A stretch of DNA of 64,000 nt from Paracoccaceae bacterium. Its GTDB lineage: Bacteria > Pseudomonadota > Alphaproteobacteria > Rhodobacterales > Rhodobacteraceae. Shown piece after piece: positions 17,814 to 26,904 of this stretch (positions within the stretch are counted from its first letter, which is position 1; each line of letters starts with the position of its first letter). The notes under the pieces were generated by a model. The model did no database searches. It was given only the letters and a program-made list of their open reading frames with translations, and was not told the origin of the DNA. The stretch lies in NCBI GenBank assembly GCA_029246285.1, contig JAQWNW010000058.1:1-64000 (forward strand). Direction: 5' to 3'. The position numbers and the translations under genes are program-made.

Positions 17814-18823
17814 ATGAAAGTAAAAACATAATGAACATCCCTGAGAGAATGAAAGCAATAAAAATAAAAGAACCTGGTGGATCAGAGGTTCTTCAACTTC
17901 ATCATGAATTGGTTCCAAAGCCAGGATTTAAGCAAATATTAATAAAAATTGCTTTTGCAGGTGTAAATAGGCCTGATGTCCTTCAACGTATGGGCTTATA
18001 TCAGCCTCCAAAGGATGCTTCTAAAATACCTGGGCTTGAAGCTTCTGGTACAATTGTGGCAGTTGGCTCGGGCTGTTCCCGATGGAAAATTGGCGATCAA
18101 GTTACGGCATTATTACCAGGTGGTGGCTATTCTGAATATGCAGTGACCCATGAAGACCATGCACTGTCAGTACCAACTTCACTATCACTGAAAGAAAGTG
18201 CAGGTCTATGTGAAACATTTTTTACAGTATGGTCGAATGTTTTTATGCGTGGAAAATTAAGAGCTGGTGAAACTTTTCTTGTGCACGGTGGAACATCTGG
18301 GATTGGGACAACTGCAATTCAGCTGGCTTCTGTTTTTGGAGCTAAGGTTTTCACAACAGCAGGTTCTGATGAAAAATGTAAGTTTTGTATTCATCTTGGC
18401 GCTCACCACGCTATAAACTATAAAACAACCGATTTTCACAAAGCTATAAGGGAAATCAATCAAGATTCAGGAATTGATCTCATCCTTGATATGGTAGGCG
18501 GGGAATACATAAAAAAAAATATAAAGACTTTGGCAAATGAAGGTCGTTTGATTCAAATAGCTTTCCTTGAGGGCGCAAAACAAGAAATAAATTTTTCAGA
18601 AATAATGCTGCGAAGATTGGTTCTCACTGGATCAACATTACGGCCTCAGTCTGACCTGAATAAATCAAATATGGCGAATGAATTGAGACAGCATGTGTGG
18701 CCCCTTATAGAGTCTGGTAGGATCAAACCAGTTATTGATCAAATATTTGCACTAGATGATGTGCAAAGCGCCCATAAAGCGATAGAAACTGACCATATTG
18801 GTAAAATATTACTATCAATCTGA
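17810..18823 (+). CDS. NAD(P)H-quinone oxidoreductase, zinc-free MDR family
   Basis: The protein is a medium-chain reductase of the quinone oxidoreductase/PIG3 group, 337 residues. The GroES-like domain (about 20-130) lacks the zinc-binding cysteines. The nucleotide-binding fold starts at HGGTSGIGTTAIQLA near residue 160. Such enzymes reduce quinones or enals with NADPH. The start overlaps the COQ9 stop by four bases (ATGA), so they form a two-gene unit. A link to quinone metabolism is a reasonable inference from that pairing. A second start at residue 8 is possible. Confidence 0.92.
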   Translation: MNESKNIMNIPERMKAIKIKEPGGSEVLQLHHELVPKPGFKQILIKIAFAGVNRPDVLQRMGLYQPPKDASKIPGLEASGTIVAVGSGCSRWKIGDQVTALLPGGGYSEYAVTHEDHALSVPTSLSLKESAGLCETFFTVWSNVFMRGKLRAGETFLVHGGTSGIGTTAIQLASVFGAKVFTTAGSDEKCKFCIHLGAHHAINYKTTDFHKAIREINQDSGIDLILDMVGGEYIKKNIKTLANEGRLIQIAFLEGAKQEINFSEIMLRRLVLTGSTLRPQSDLNKSNMANELRQHVWPLIESGRIKPVIDQIFALDDVQSAHKAIETDHIGKILLSI

Positions 18824-18996
18824 GCTATAAATTTTCGATAAAATCCAATTATGCAAAACTACTTTAAAAGTGCAATAAAACGCTTCCCAATTATTAATTC
18901 TCAGCGTATAAGCGCTTTTATTCCAGAAAACGCGCACATCTATCTCAGAGCATAATGCGGTTTCATCGCCGAAAATATATAACAAAGGATCAAATT

Positions 18997-19725
18997 ATGG
19001 CACTCCCAATAATGGCAAAAGCAACTGCTGTTTGGCTTGTTGACAATACAATGTTAACCTTCAAGCAAATAGGTGACTTTTGCGGTCTACACGAATTAGA
19101 AGTTCAAGGAATAGCTGATGGTGAAGTTGCATCTGGTATCAAAGGATTTGATCCAATTGCTAACAATCAACTCGATGCAGACGAAATAAATCGAGCTTTG
19201 GAGAGCCCTAGTCACAAATTAAATTTAAAACACAATCCATCTGCTGAAGGTGAAACAAAAAAACGTGGTCCCAGATACACTCCACTTTCGAAAAGGCAAG
19301 ATAGACCTTCAGCGATTGCATGGCTTGTGAAATTCCATCCGGAATTATCTGATGCGCAGATTTCCAAATTAGTTGGAACCACAAAACCAACGATCTTAAC
19401 AATACGGGATAGAAGCCATTGGAATATTACTAATATTCAGCCTGTCGATCCAGTAGCACTTGGACTTTGCAAACAAACGGAATTAGATGCGGCAGTAAAA
19501 AAAGCAGCAGTAAAAAAAGCTCAAGATTCAGGAGATATTTCTGAAAATGAAAAAATTAGGCTCATGAGTACCGAGCAATCCTTAAAGAATGACGAAGGTA
19601 CTAAAATACCATCGTCAATAACGGGCCTTGAGTCCTTCACTATTTCTCAGGAGGAAAAAATTAATGAGCCCAGCGTGGATGCCGAAAGTTTATTCAATTT
19701 ACCAAACACTGAGAAAGACGAATAA
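18997..19725 (+). CDS. DUF1013 protein, TrcR-type cell cycle regulator
   Basis: This 242-residue protein belongs to the alphaproteobacterial DUF1013 family, known in the Caulobacter literature as the cell-cycle transcriptional regulator TrcR. The conserved block MALPIMAKATAVWLVDNT opens the protein, with helix-turn-helix-like stretches TFKQIGDFCGLHELEVQGI near 25 and LSDAQISKLVGTTKPTILTIR near 118. The C-terminal 80 residues are low-complexity and charged, with a tandem AAVKK repeat. The ATG at 18997 has AAAGGA ahead; an upstream ATG at 18955 only adds a non-conserved stretch. The 170-base leader holds an inverted repeat and a short open frame. Confidence 0.9.
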   Translation: MALPIMAKATAVWLVDNTMLTFKQIGDFCGLHELEVQGIADGEVASGIKGFDPIANNQLDADEINRALESPSHKLNLKHNPSAEGETKKRGPRYTPLSKRQDRPSAIAWLVKFHPELSDAQISKLVGTTKPTILTIRDRSHWNITNIQPVDPVALGLCKQTELDAAVKKAAVKKAQDSGDISENEKIRLMSTEQSLKNDEGTKIPSSITGLESFTISQEEKINEPSVDAESLFNLPNTEKDE

Positions 19726-19727
19726 AA

Positions 19728-20339
19728 CTAATATTCCACACCAATCTGTGCTTTTATTCCAGATCTAAATGGGTGTTTTATTAACTCCATTTCAGTAACA
19801 AGATCAGCTATTTCTATTAGCTCTTCCTTTGCATTGCGCCCAGTAAGAACAACGTGCGTATTCTTTGGTTTTTCATTTATCAAAAAATTAACAACATCAT
19901 TGATATCAATATAATCATAACGCAGGGCAATATTTATTTCATCAAGCAAAATCATCTTATTTCTGTCGTCTCTTATTAAGTCCTTTGCTTTTTCCCAAGC
20001 AGATAGAGCCATTTCTGTATCACGACTTTTATCCTGGGTTTCCCAGGTAAATCCCTCACCCATAGTATGAAATTCACAAGTCGTCTGAAATTTTGACAAA
20101 ATTAAATCTCTTTCACCTGTACTCATGCCACCTTTTATAAACTGAACAACCCCACATTTCATATCATGAGCAATACACCGAAAAATCATTCCAAACGCTG
20201 CTGATGACTTCCCTTTACCCTTTCCCGTATTGATAATGATCAAACCTTTTTTATCTGTCTTTGTAGCCATAATTTTATCACGAGCTGCTTTCTTTTTTGC
20301 CATTTTCATGGCGTGCCTTTCCTCGTCAGCATTTGACAT
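19728..20339 (-). CDS. cobO: Cob(I)yrinic acid a,c-diamide adenosyltransferase
   Basis: CobO/BtuR-type enzyme of 203 residues that adenosylates cobalt corrinoids with ATP in adenosylcobalamin synthesis. The P-loop GKGKGKSSAAFG lies at 39-50. VVQFIKGG, GEGFTWET and LLDEINIALRYDY follow in the family order. It is the last gene of the leftward cobalt operon, about 65 bases after cobN. It ends two bases from the stop of the convergent TrcR-type gene. Confidence 0.95.
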   Translation of the reverse strand: MSNADEERHAMKMAKKKAARDKIMATKTDKKGLIIINTGKGKGKSSAAFGMIFRCIAHDMKCGVVQFIKGGMSTGERDLILSKFQTTCEFHTMGEGFTWETQDKSRDTEMALSAWEKAKDLIRDDRNKMILLDEINIALRYDYIDINDVVNFLINEKPKNTHVVLTGRNAKEELIEIADLVTEMELIKHPFRSGIKAQIGVEY

Positions 20340-20405
20340 AAATCTCCCCCCACTTCTTTGAATTAAGACTATATTCGTGTTTATTCAATAATTCCGCAAT
20401 ATACT

Positions 20406-23400
20406 TTATTTCTTATAAAAAAAATTTCCCAGCTTGCCTATATTAATAAGCGCCGAATTAGATTTTGGTCTCCATAAACCTCTATCAATGGCTTCTTGGA
20501 ACCTATCAATAATCTCGCCCAGGGCAGGTTTGTTATTCTCTAAAATAAACTTGTAATTTTCTTCATTCTCGATAAAGGATTGATAAACCAGATCAAAATG
20601 GTGATTAGCAACCACACCTGTTGTAGCCGAAAACGCAAATAAATAATCTACGGTTGCTGCCATTTCAAAAGCACCTTTATAACCATGGCGCTTTACCCCC
20701 TCAATCCATTTTGGGTTTACAACTCGAGATCGAACCACCCTTCCAAGTTCTTCCTCCAATGTTCTGATTACTGGTTTCTCTGGTCTAGAGTGATCATTAT
20801 GATAAATTGGGCGATCTCTACCCTGCAATAACTTAACAGCCGATGCAGCTCCACCTTCAAATTGATAATAGTCATCTGAATCCAAAAGATCATGTTCACG
20901 ATTGTCCTGGTTTTGCACTATAGCCTCAACGCCAGAAAGCCTATTTTCAAAAGCCTTTCGAGCTTCAATACCATCTACATCATTTCCATATGCGTAAGAG
21001 CCCCAAGCCAAATAAGCTTCCGCTAAATCACTTGTATTACTCCATAACCGCTCATCAATCATGGCTTGGAGACCAGCACCATAAGCACCAGGCTTAGATC
21101 CAAACACCCTATATTTAGACCCATCCAACGATGCCTTTGCCGGATTCATATCGACCGGCTCATCCAATTTCATTACGGCTGCAACAACATTATCAACTAG
21201 AGAAATTAACTGTGGGAATGCATCTCTAAAAAATCCAGATACTCGTAATGTAACATCTACACGAGGCCTATCTAGTACTGACAATGGTAATATCTCAAAG
21301 CCAACAACTCGTCTATTTGCCAAATCCCATTTAGGCTTAGCACCCATTAAAGCCATCGCTTGTGCAATATCATCCCCACCGGTTCGCATATTTGCAGTAC
21401 CCCATGCAGTAATCAAAATAGATTTGGGCCATTCTCCATTAGTTTGAAGATGTTTTTGTAAAAGTAGATTAGCAGACTTCCACCCTAGGGCCCATGCAGT
21501 TGGTGTGGGTACTGCTCGACTATCAACACTAAAAAAGTTACGTCCAGTAGGTAATACATCAAGCCGACCACGAGTGGGAGCGCCCGAAGATCCAGGCGGT
21601 ATAAAATCACCATTCAAAGCATTCAATATACCCAAATGCTCATTTGTGCCGCATGATCTCAAAAGTGGTCTTACTAGAGCTCTGATATAATTTAGGACCA
21701 AAAGAGTATTCTCACCTGAAAACTCTTCTGATCCATCTATCAATTTTGAAGCAAAGTTTTCTAACCTCTCAATCGTATCTCCACAACTCCTCCAATTATC
21801 TGGTGAACAATTTTTTAGAACTTCTGGCTTTGGACCCTTCCAGTTTTCAGCCATTTCGCAATCTAATGGATCAAATCCCAAATTCAAATCTTCAGCTAGG
21901 GCGACAATAAGAGAAGCATCTTTGTCTATCCCTTTTCCTCGAGGAATCCGTACTAGGGCTTGGATCAAATCCCTTTCGAAACGTCCAGTCGGTGATGAAC
22001 CAAATATATGCAAACCATCTCTTATTTGAGCTTCTTTTAAATCACATAAATATGAGTCTAATTTGGCTAAATTAGCGTCCACGTCATCTCCATTCATGCC
22101 CACATCAATATCTAAACCTGTCGCGCCGCTCAAAGATATAATCTCTTCTCTTAAATGATTTATTCGCTTTGGATCGATCCCTGCTGCCTCGTAATACTCG
22201 TCAACCAAAGCCTCAAGCTCTTTAAGAGGTCCATAAGTTTCTGCTCTCGTAAGTGGTGGAGTAAGGTGATCAATGATTACTGCACTTGATCGTCTTTTCG
22301 CCTGCGTACCCTCACCAGGATCATTAACAATAAAAGGATATATATTTGGTACGGGTCCTAATGCTACTTCAGGAAAACAATTTTCCGATAATGCTAATGC
22401 CTTACCAGGCAACCATTCTAAATTTCCATGTTTACCCATATGTATCAAGGCGTCACACTTAAATTCATTTCTAAGCCAAAAGTAAAATGCCAAGTAATTA
22501 TGTGGAGGAACTAAATCAGGTGAATGGTAGGTGTCCTTTGGATCTATATTATAACCTCGCGCAGGTTGGATCCCGATTACTATATTTCCAAAGCCAATCA
22601 CTGATAGTGCAAAACCACCCTCATCAATAAATGGATCACTTTCAGGCTCTCCCCAACGTTCTTCTATTAATTGTCTGACTTCAAAAGGTAAGGTTTTAAA
22701 TACTGCTTTATATTTTTGTAGTGGAAACCTAACCCCACCCTGTTTTTCATGCCTATCTGTCAACCAATTTGTAGGGCCAGACATAATTTTATCCATTAAA
22801 TCAGATGATGATTTTGGAATACGAGAAACGCTATAACCATTCTTAAATAAGAACTTCATCAAATTAATCGTTGAAGCAGGCGTGTCCAAACCCACTCCAT
22901 TAGCCAAACGACCATCTTTGTTAGGATAGTTAGCCAATATTATGCCAATTCTTTTTTCCGAAACATTTTTTTCTCTTAAACCAAGCCAAGAAGAAATTAA
23001 TTTAGTTACAAATTCTATTCTGTTTCCATTCGCTTGATAAGTGGCCAAAGAGCATTGAGTATGGGGATCATAAAAAGCTTCACCTTTGAATGAAATGGCT
23101 CTACTCAATACCCTACCGTCAACTTCAGGCAAAGCCACATTCATGGCTATATCTCTACCAGATAATCCACTGGTGCCATCTCGCCATGTTGCTTCTGAAG
23201 AACCTGAAAGTACTAATTGAAAAACCATCGAATTTTGAGTTTCTTCCATAACAAGCGGATTCATTTCGGAATTAAAACCAACTTCTTGATTAGGGGAGTT
23301 TGTAGAAAAACTTGTACAATTTAAGATTAACGAAGGCGGAGCATCCCTAAAAAAATATTTTAGCGATGCTATTGAAACTGGGTCCTTGAGCGAAGTGACA

Positions 23401-24110
23401 AAAATTGGCATTGGGTTTAAACCATACTTGAGCATAGATTTAACCAACTTATTAATTGGGCTCAGTCCCCCCCCTTGAATTAATGCACGATAGAATATGA
23501 TCGGGACAACTGGTGCTTTTGATATCCAGTTATCTTTCAAATTGGAAAATTCACTTATGCCCAATCCAGGCCAATAGGTTCCCGATCGTAAAAGAGGCTT
23601 CGCTCCCTCTGGTTTCTCACCATTCCCCAGCATTGAATTAGCATAAACCAGAGCGTTTGAAATGTTGTGGGCACCACCTTCAACAAAATAGGCTAGTAAC
23701 GCTTCCCAATCATCTCTACTAACGGTTGATAAGCGCCATAGCTCATCATCTGGCTTATCATCACCCGGTAAAGCTACAAATGGTATTCCCGCTTCAAAAA
23801 GTCTAGCTGAATATTGTTCAACGCCATATTTCCAATAGCCCGCACCCCCTAGAATCCGTGCTACGACAAGCTTTGATCCTAATGCACATTGATCTAAATG
23901 CATATCAACTGACATAGGATGTCTCAAATGCATCATATTCATTAATCTTAAAGTTGGTGATTTTGAATTTAAGGCTGTTCTAGATTCGGAAAGACAAACA
24001 AGCTCTGTATCAGCAGCTGAAATAAACACCATATCAGCAGGTGTTTGACCCGGATCAACAGGCTCTAAACCATCATCGATTGTCCCTGGCTGTGCTGCAA
24101 GAAGATGCAT
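20406..24110 (-). CDS. cobN: Cobaltochelatase subunit CobN
   Basis: The large subunit of the aerobic-type ATP-dependent cobaltochelatase inserts cobalt into hydrogenobyrinate a,c-diamide. At 1234 residues it has the normal size, and the CobN/BchH signature is present, including the HMGKHGNLEWLPGK segment near residue 556 and the PTGRNFFSVDSRAVPTPTAW segment near 865. The partner subunits CobS and CobT are not in the window. The start follows directly on the stop of the GNAT gene with no spacer, so translation is probably coupled. Its place between cobW/GNAT and cobO supports a single cobalamin operon. Confidence 0.96.
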   Translation of the reverse strand: MHLLAAQPGTIDDGLEPVDPGQTPADMVFISAADTELVCLSESRTALNSKSPTLRLMNMMHLRHPMSVDMHLDQCALGSKLVVARILGGAGYWKYGVEQYSARLFEAGIPFVALPGDDKPDDELWRLSTVSRDDWEALLAYFVEGGAHNISNALVYANSMLGNGEKPEGAKPLLRSGTYWPGLGISEFSNLKDNWISKAPVVPIIFYRALIQGGGLSPINKLVKSMLKYGLNPMPIFVTSLKDPVSIASLKYFFRDAPPSLILNCTSFSTNSPNQEVGFNSEMNPLVMEETQNSMVFQLVLSGSSEATWRDGTSGLSGRDIAMNVALPEVDGRVLSRAISFKGEAFYDPHTQCSLATYQANGNRIEFVTKLISSWLGLREKNVSEKRIGIILANYPNKDGRLANGVGLDTPASTINLMKFLFKNGYSVSRIPKSSSDLMDKIMSGPTNWLTDRHEKQGGVRFPLQKYKAVFKTLPFEVRQLIEERWGEPESDPFIDEGGFALSVIGFGNIVIGIQPARGYNIDPKDTYHSPDLVPPHNYLAFYFWLRNEFKCDALIHMGKHGNLEWLPGKALALSENCFPEVALGPVPNIYPFIVNDPGEGTQAKRRSSAVIIDHLTPPLTRAETYGPLKELEALVDEYYEAAGIDPKRINHLREEIISLSGATGLDIDVGMNGDDVDANLAKLDSYLCDLKEAQIRDGLHIFGSSPTGRFERDLIQALVRIPRGKGIDKDASLIVALAEDLNLGFDPLDCEMAENWKGPKPEVLKNCSPDNWRSCGDTIERLENFASKLIDGSEEFSGENTLLVLNYIRALVRPLLRSCGTNEHLGILNALNGDFIPPGSSGAPTRGRLDVLPTGRNFFSVDSRAVPTPTAWALGWKSANLLLQKHLQTNGEWPKSILITAWGTANMRTGGDDIAQAMALMGAKPKWDLANRRVVGFEILPLSVLDRPRVDVTLRVSGFFRDAFPQLISLVDNVVAAVMKLDEPVDMNPAKASLDGSKYRVFGSKPGAYGAGLQAMIDERLWSNTSDLAEAYLAWGSYAYGNDVDGIEARKAFENRLSGVEAIVQNQDNREHDLLDSDDYYQFEGGAASAVKLLQGRDRPIYHNDHSRPEKPVIRTLEEELGRVVRSRVVNPKWIEGVKRHGYKGAFEMAATVDYLFAFSATTGVVANHHFDLVYQSFIENEENYKFILENNKPALGEIIDRFQEAIDRGLWRPKSNSALINIGKLGNFFYKK

Positions 24111-24569
24111 TTAAATACATTTTTCCATATAGACGCTTGTTTCATTAGGAAAATAGTCTCCAAAACGATCACAAAAGGTAAATCCATTTTTTTTATAAAG
24201 ATCCACAGCAGCATTTAACTCTAATCCAGTCTCTAATTTGACATATGATAATTTTTCAATTTTTGCCTGTATGATAACATGGTCTAACAATTTTTGCGCC
24301 ACACCTTGGCCTCTTTGTTTTTCATCTACAAACATTGCTTTCAATTCTGCGTAAGTCTCATTAATTGACAGAGCGGCACAACCAATAATTTTATCATTAT
24401 CAGTTGCAACGTAGAATTTAACATTACTTTCACATAATTCGTCTACAGATAATGCATAGATATCATCTTGTGGAAATAATTTAGATAACAACTTATGACT
24501 GGCTTGTAACAAGCGAAAAGCTTCGGGGTGACGAGGATTACCATCAACAATAGCTAATCGATCTATCAT
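24111..24569 (-). CDS. GNAT family N-acetyltransferase within the cobalt operon
   Basis: A 152-residue acetyltransferase with the GNAT core: a beta strand with YVATDNDKIIGCAAL near 54, the acetyl-CoA loop VDEKQRGQGVAQKLLDHV near 87, and LETGLELNAAVDLYKKNGF near 113. Its acceptor is unknown. The stop abuts the cobN start and its own start overlaps cobW by four bases, so it is a true member of the cobalt operon rather than a chance neighbour. It may modify a small molecule or a protein of that pathway, but this is inference. Confidence 0.88.
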   Translation of the reverse strand: MIDRLAIVDGNPRHPEAFRLLQASHKLLSKLFPQDDIYALSVDELCESNVKFYVATDNDKIIGCAALSINETYAELKAMFVDEKQRGQGVAQKLLDHVIIQAKIEKLSYVKLETGLELNAAVDLYKKNGFTFCDRFGDYFPNETSVYMEKCI

Positions 24570-25621
24570 CTTATTAGTGCTTCTGTTATTTTCGATCGGC
24601 TCATACCTTTTTGACCTATTACGACAATCTTCGTTGCACGTTCCTCACTTATTCCAAATGCCTTATCAAAATACGACTCCACTCGAGGTCCAACAGCTTG
24701 AATCGTCAGTCTCAATGGTTTCCCCTTCACAGCGACAAAGCCTTTCAATCGCAAAATATCATGTTGCTTTATCACTTTTACAACTTTTTGAGTAAAGATA
24801 TTAACATCTTGGATTTCTTGCATCGCAATTATAAAACTTTCAAAATCATCATGGTCATGGTCATCAGAACTGTGGTTGGAATCATCCTCATGATGATGGT
24901 GATGTAATTCGTGACGATTCTCTAAATCATTCTCTGCCATCATCTTTTGTCCAAGGACAATATCCGCCGATAAAACACCCCTTTCTGATTTCAAAACTTG
25001 AACCCCATCTCTACTATCTTGTTTTAGTTGATCAACAAGATTATCTGCTTGATCATTAGTAAGCAAATCAGATTTATTTACGATAATCATATCCGCGCAA
25101 GCAATTTGATCCTCAAACAACTCAGACAATGGGGTTTCATGATCCAAATTTTCGTCTGAAGCTCTCTGCATATCGACTGCTTCAATTGAATGTGCAAACC
25201 TCCCTTCGGTGACGGCTTTTCCATCAACAACGGTAATAACACCATCAACTGTGACTTTAGTTTGAATCTCTGGCCATTTAAATGCCCGCACCAATGGTTG
25301 TGGTAATGCCAAACCACTTGTCTCTATTATGATATGGTCAAATCGTGTCTCACGTTCGAGCAATTTCTGCATCGTCGGAATAAAATCGTCAGCAACAGTA
25401 CAACAAATACATCCATTGGATAGCTCTAAGATATCTTCTTCATTACAAGCTTCATCACCGCACCCCTTAAGAATATCGCCATCTACTCCCAGATCTCCAA
25501 ATTCATTAATTATTAAAGCTATTTTTCTTCCAGCAGCATTATTTACAAGATGCCTAATTAAAGTTGTTTTCCCCGCACCTAGAAATCCGGTTATCACGGT
25601 CGTTGGTATCTTATTAAGCAT
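24566..25621 (-). CDS. cobW: CobW-type metal GTPase/chaperone
   Basis: G3E-family GTPase of 351 residues thought to deliver cobalt for cobalamin synthesis. The P-loop GFLGAGKTT is at 12-20. The metal-binding CxCC lies in SNGCICCTVADD near 70. A histidine- and aspartate-rich stretch (about 239-262, with five histidines in a row) links it to the C-terminal CobW domain. It sits between a small His-rich membrane ORF and the GNAT gene, all leftward, below cbtA. Regulation by the upstream cobalamin riboswitch is likely if the operon is continuous. Confidence 0.95.
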   Translation of the reverse strand: MLNKIPTTVITGFLGAGKTTLIRHLVNNAAGRKIALIINEFGDLGVDGDILKGCGDEACNEEDILELSNGCICCTVADDFIPTMQKLLERETRFDHIIIETSGLALPQPLVRAFKWPEIQTKVTVDGVITVVDGKAVTEGRFAHSIEAVDMQRASDENLDHETPLSELFEDQIACADMIIVNKSDLLTNDQADNLVDQLKQDSRDGVQVLKSERGVLSADIVLGQKMMAENDLENRHELHHHHHEDDSNHSSDDHDHDDFESFIIAMQEIQDVNIFTQKVVKVIKQHDILRLKGFVAVKGKPLRLTIQAVGPRVESYFDKAFGISEERATKIVVIGQKGMSRSKITEALIR

Positions 25622-25641
25622 ATTAATTTCCCTTACTATTT

Positions 25642-25890
25642 TTAAATACTAGGATAATGATGATCATTACTTACAAGAGAAAAACGATTATGACTTCCAC
25701 AACCATATTCCATGTCCCCTTTTTCCTCTCTTAAATCTAACCGAGACTCCTCATGAATGATCTCGCTTTTGTGATCAGTATCATGATTATGAGTTTCGAA
25801 AGGCTTCCCAAACACAATGCCTAGAAAATATCCAAGCCCGACTAGAAAGAAACTTAATACAAAATATATAAATATTGACCTACTAGAAAT
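25642..25890 (-). CDS. Small His-rich membrane protein, probable ATT start, cobalt operon
   Basis: An open frame of 82 codons fills the gap between cbtA and cobW. It has no ATG, GTG or TTG start. An ATT at 25888-25890 is preceded at ideal distance by GGAGGA, placed inside the last codons of cbtA. The product would have one membrane helix (about residues 6-28), then a soluble tail with eight histidines, including HNHDTDH near 34-40 and DHHYPSI at the end, plus one cysteine in YGCGSH. The histidines suggest metal binding at the membrane. I do not recognise the family. It ends 20 bases before cobW. Confidence 0.6.
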   Translation of the reverse strand: MSSRSIFIYFVLSFFLVGLGYFLGIVFGKPFETHNHDTDHKSEIIHEESRLDLREEKGDMEYGCGSHNRFSLVSNDHHYPSI

Positions 25891-26557
25891 CTTCTTTCCT
25901 CCAAAAATAACCAGTCAAAAAACCTAGAGAGCTCCAAGTTACCAGTCCAATTGCCAAAGCTCGGGATGCAAAATGACTAGCAAGCTCTGGTGGTGTTGGA
26001 CCAACAAATATTAAAGGCTGTGGTGCACCAATTATATGAGGTGTTAAAAGCAGAATAACTCCAACAACAATAAATATAAGTTTACCCCCGAAAGCGAGAA
26101 TCCAGAAACCCAAACCCGTGGAGATTACACAAAAAAACCACCAAATCTGTCTTGGTATTAATTCAGCCGCTGCAACCCCAGGTAACTCTGGTGGCAATCC
26201 AAATGCAGGAGATAATTGTACTGTCACAAAACCACAGATACCAAATAAAACAGCCCTTACATTATCAATTTGCAGATTTATAGAAGATGCATATGCAAGT
26301 AACGAAGTTAAGATAAAAGCATATCCAGTATAGATCAAAGCGCTAAATAGAACACTCAGCGCATTTCGTTGAAAATCAAAAGTGAGGTTTAAATGAGACC
26401 CTGAGACACTACTGTTTCCAAAATGTGTTAAAGTTCCAGCCTCATACAACTCAGCGTGCAAAAGAATTGGTTGTAAAAATATTATTTGCATTGCCGCTGA
26501 AATTACGCCGGCTATAAAGCCTGCAAACAGGGCTATGGTTAAAATTCTTAAAAACAT
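25883..26557 (-). CDS. cbtA: Cobalt transporter subunit CbtA
   Basis: CbtA is a predicted cobalt uptake membrane protein found with CbtB under B12 riboswitch control. The 224 residues include five hydrophobic segments and the family stretches FIAGVISAAMQIIFLQPILLHAE near the N-terminus and GLPPELPGVAAAEL near 115. The gene is leftward, about 130 bases below cbtB. Its 3' end carries the ribosome site of the next small ORF. The mechanism of transport has not been worked out; the assignment rests on family and on the riboswitch context. Confidence 0.92.
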   Translation of the reverse strand: MFLRILTIALFAGFIAGVISAAMQIIFLQPILLHAELYEAGTLTHFGNSSVSGSHLNLTFDFQRNALSVLFSALIYTGYAFILTSLLAYASSINLQIDNVRAVLFGICGFVTVQLSPAFGLPPELPGVAAAELIPRQIWWFFCVISTGLGFWILAFGGKLIFIVVGVILLLTPHIIGAPQPLIFVGPTPPELASHFASRALAIGLVTWSSLGFLTGYFWRKEDF

Positions 26558-26688
26558 CGGAAATCCCGTGGCTAAAAATATGAAAACTGCTTTTGACAGT
26601 ATCGAAAACCAAATAAATAATTGGAAGATATATCCAACAAAGCAGTACCTAGGTTAACGGCCCACTCTATCTGTCAATCTATTAATTT

Positions 26689-26859
26689 TCAGTGGCAAGG
26701 AAAACCCGTGGTATGACGCACGTCGTGAGCGGCATCATGCAGGGCGCTGCCTTGAACGTGACCCGACACCGTGACAACAGCCAATCCCAATAAGGCAGCA
26801 CAAATCATCCCAAGATATGTTGATCTAACTGCAATATTATTTTTAATAGCGATATTCAT
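26689..26859 (-). CDS. cbtB: Cobalt transporter subunit CbtB
   Basis: CbtB is a short single-helix protein with a histidine-rich C-terminal segment presumed to bind cobalt. Here it has about 56 residues, one membrane helix near 14-33, and the conserved tail SALHDAAHDVRHTTGFPCH. I choose the ATG at 26859 because a strong GAGGAGAG site lies just before it; a frame opening at 26880 only adds seven residues that overlap this site. It is the first gene after the cobalamin riboswitch. The local GC content is above that of most of the window. Confidence 0.92.
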   Translation of the reverse strand: MNIAIKNNIAVRSTYLGMICAALLGLAVVTVSGHVQGSALHDAAHDVRHTTGFPCH

Positions 26860-26904
26860 TTTTCTCTCCTCTTCCGTCACACCCGACAGATTGATAAATT
26901 TCTC

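Noticed and set aside
19492-19518. Tandem 15-base repeat with A7 runs in the TrcR gene
   Set aside because: It encodes AAVKKAAVKK in frame within a low-complexity tail. It might slip, but there is no sign of frameshift or separate function.
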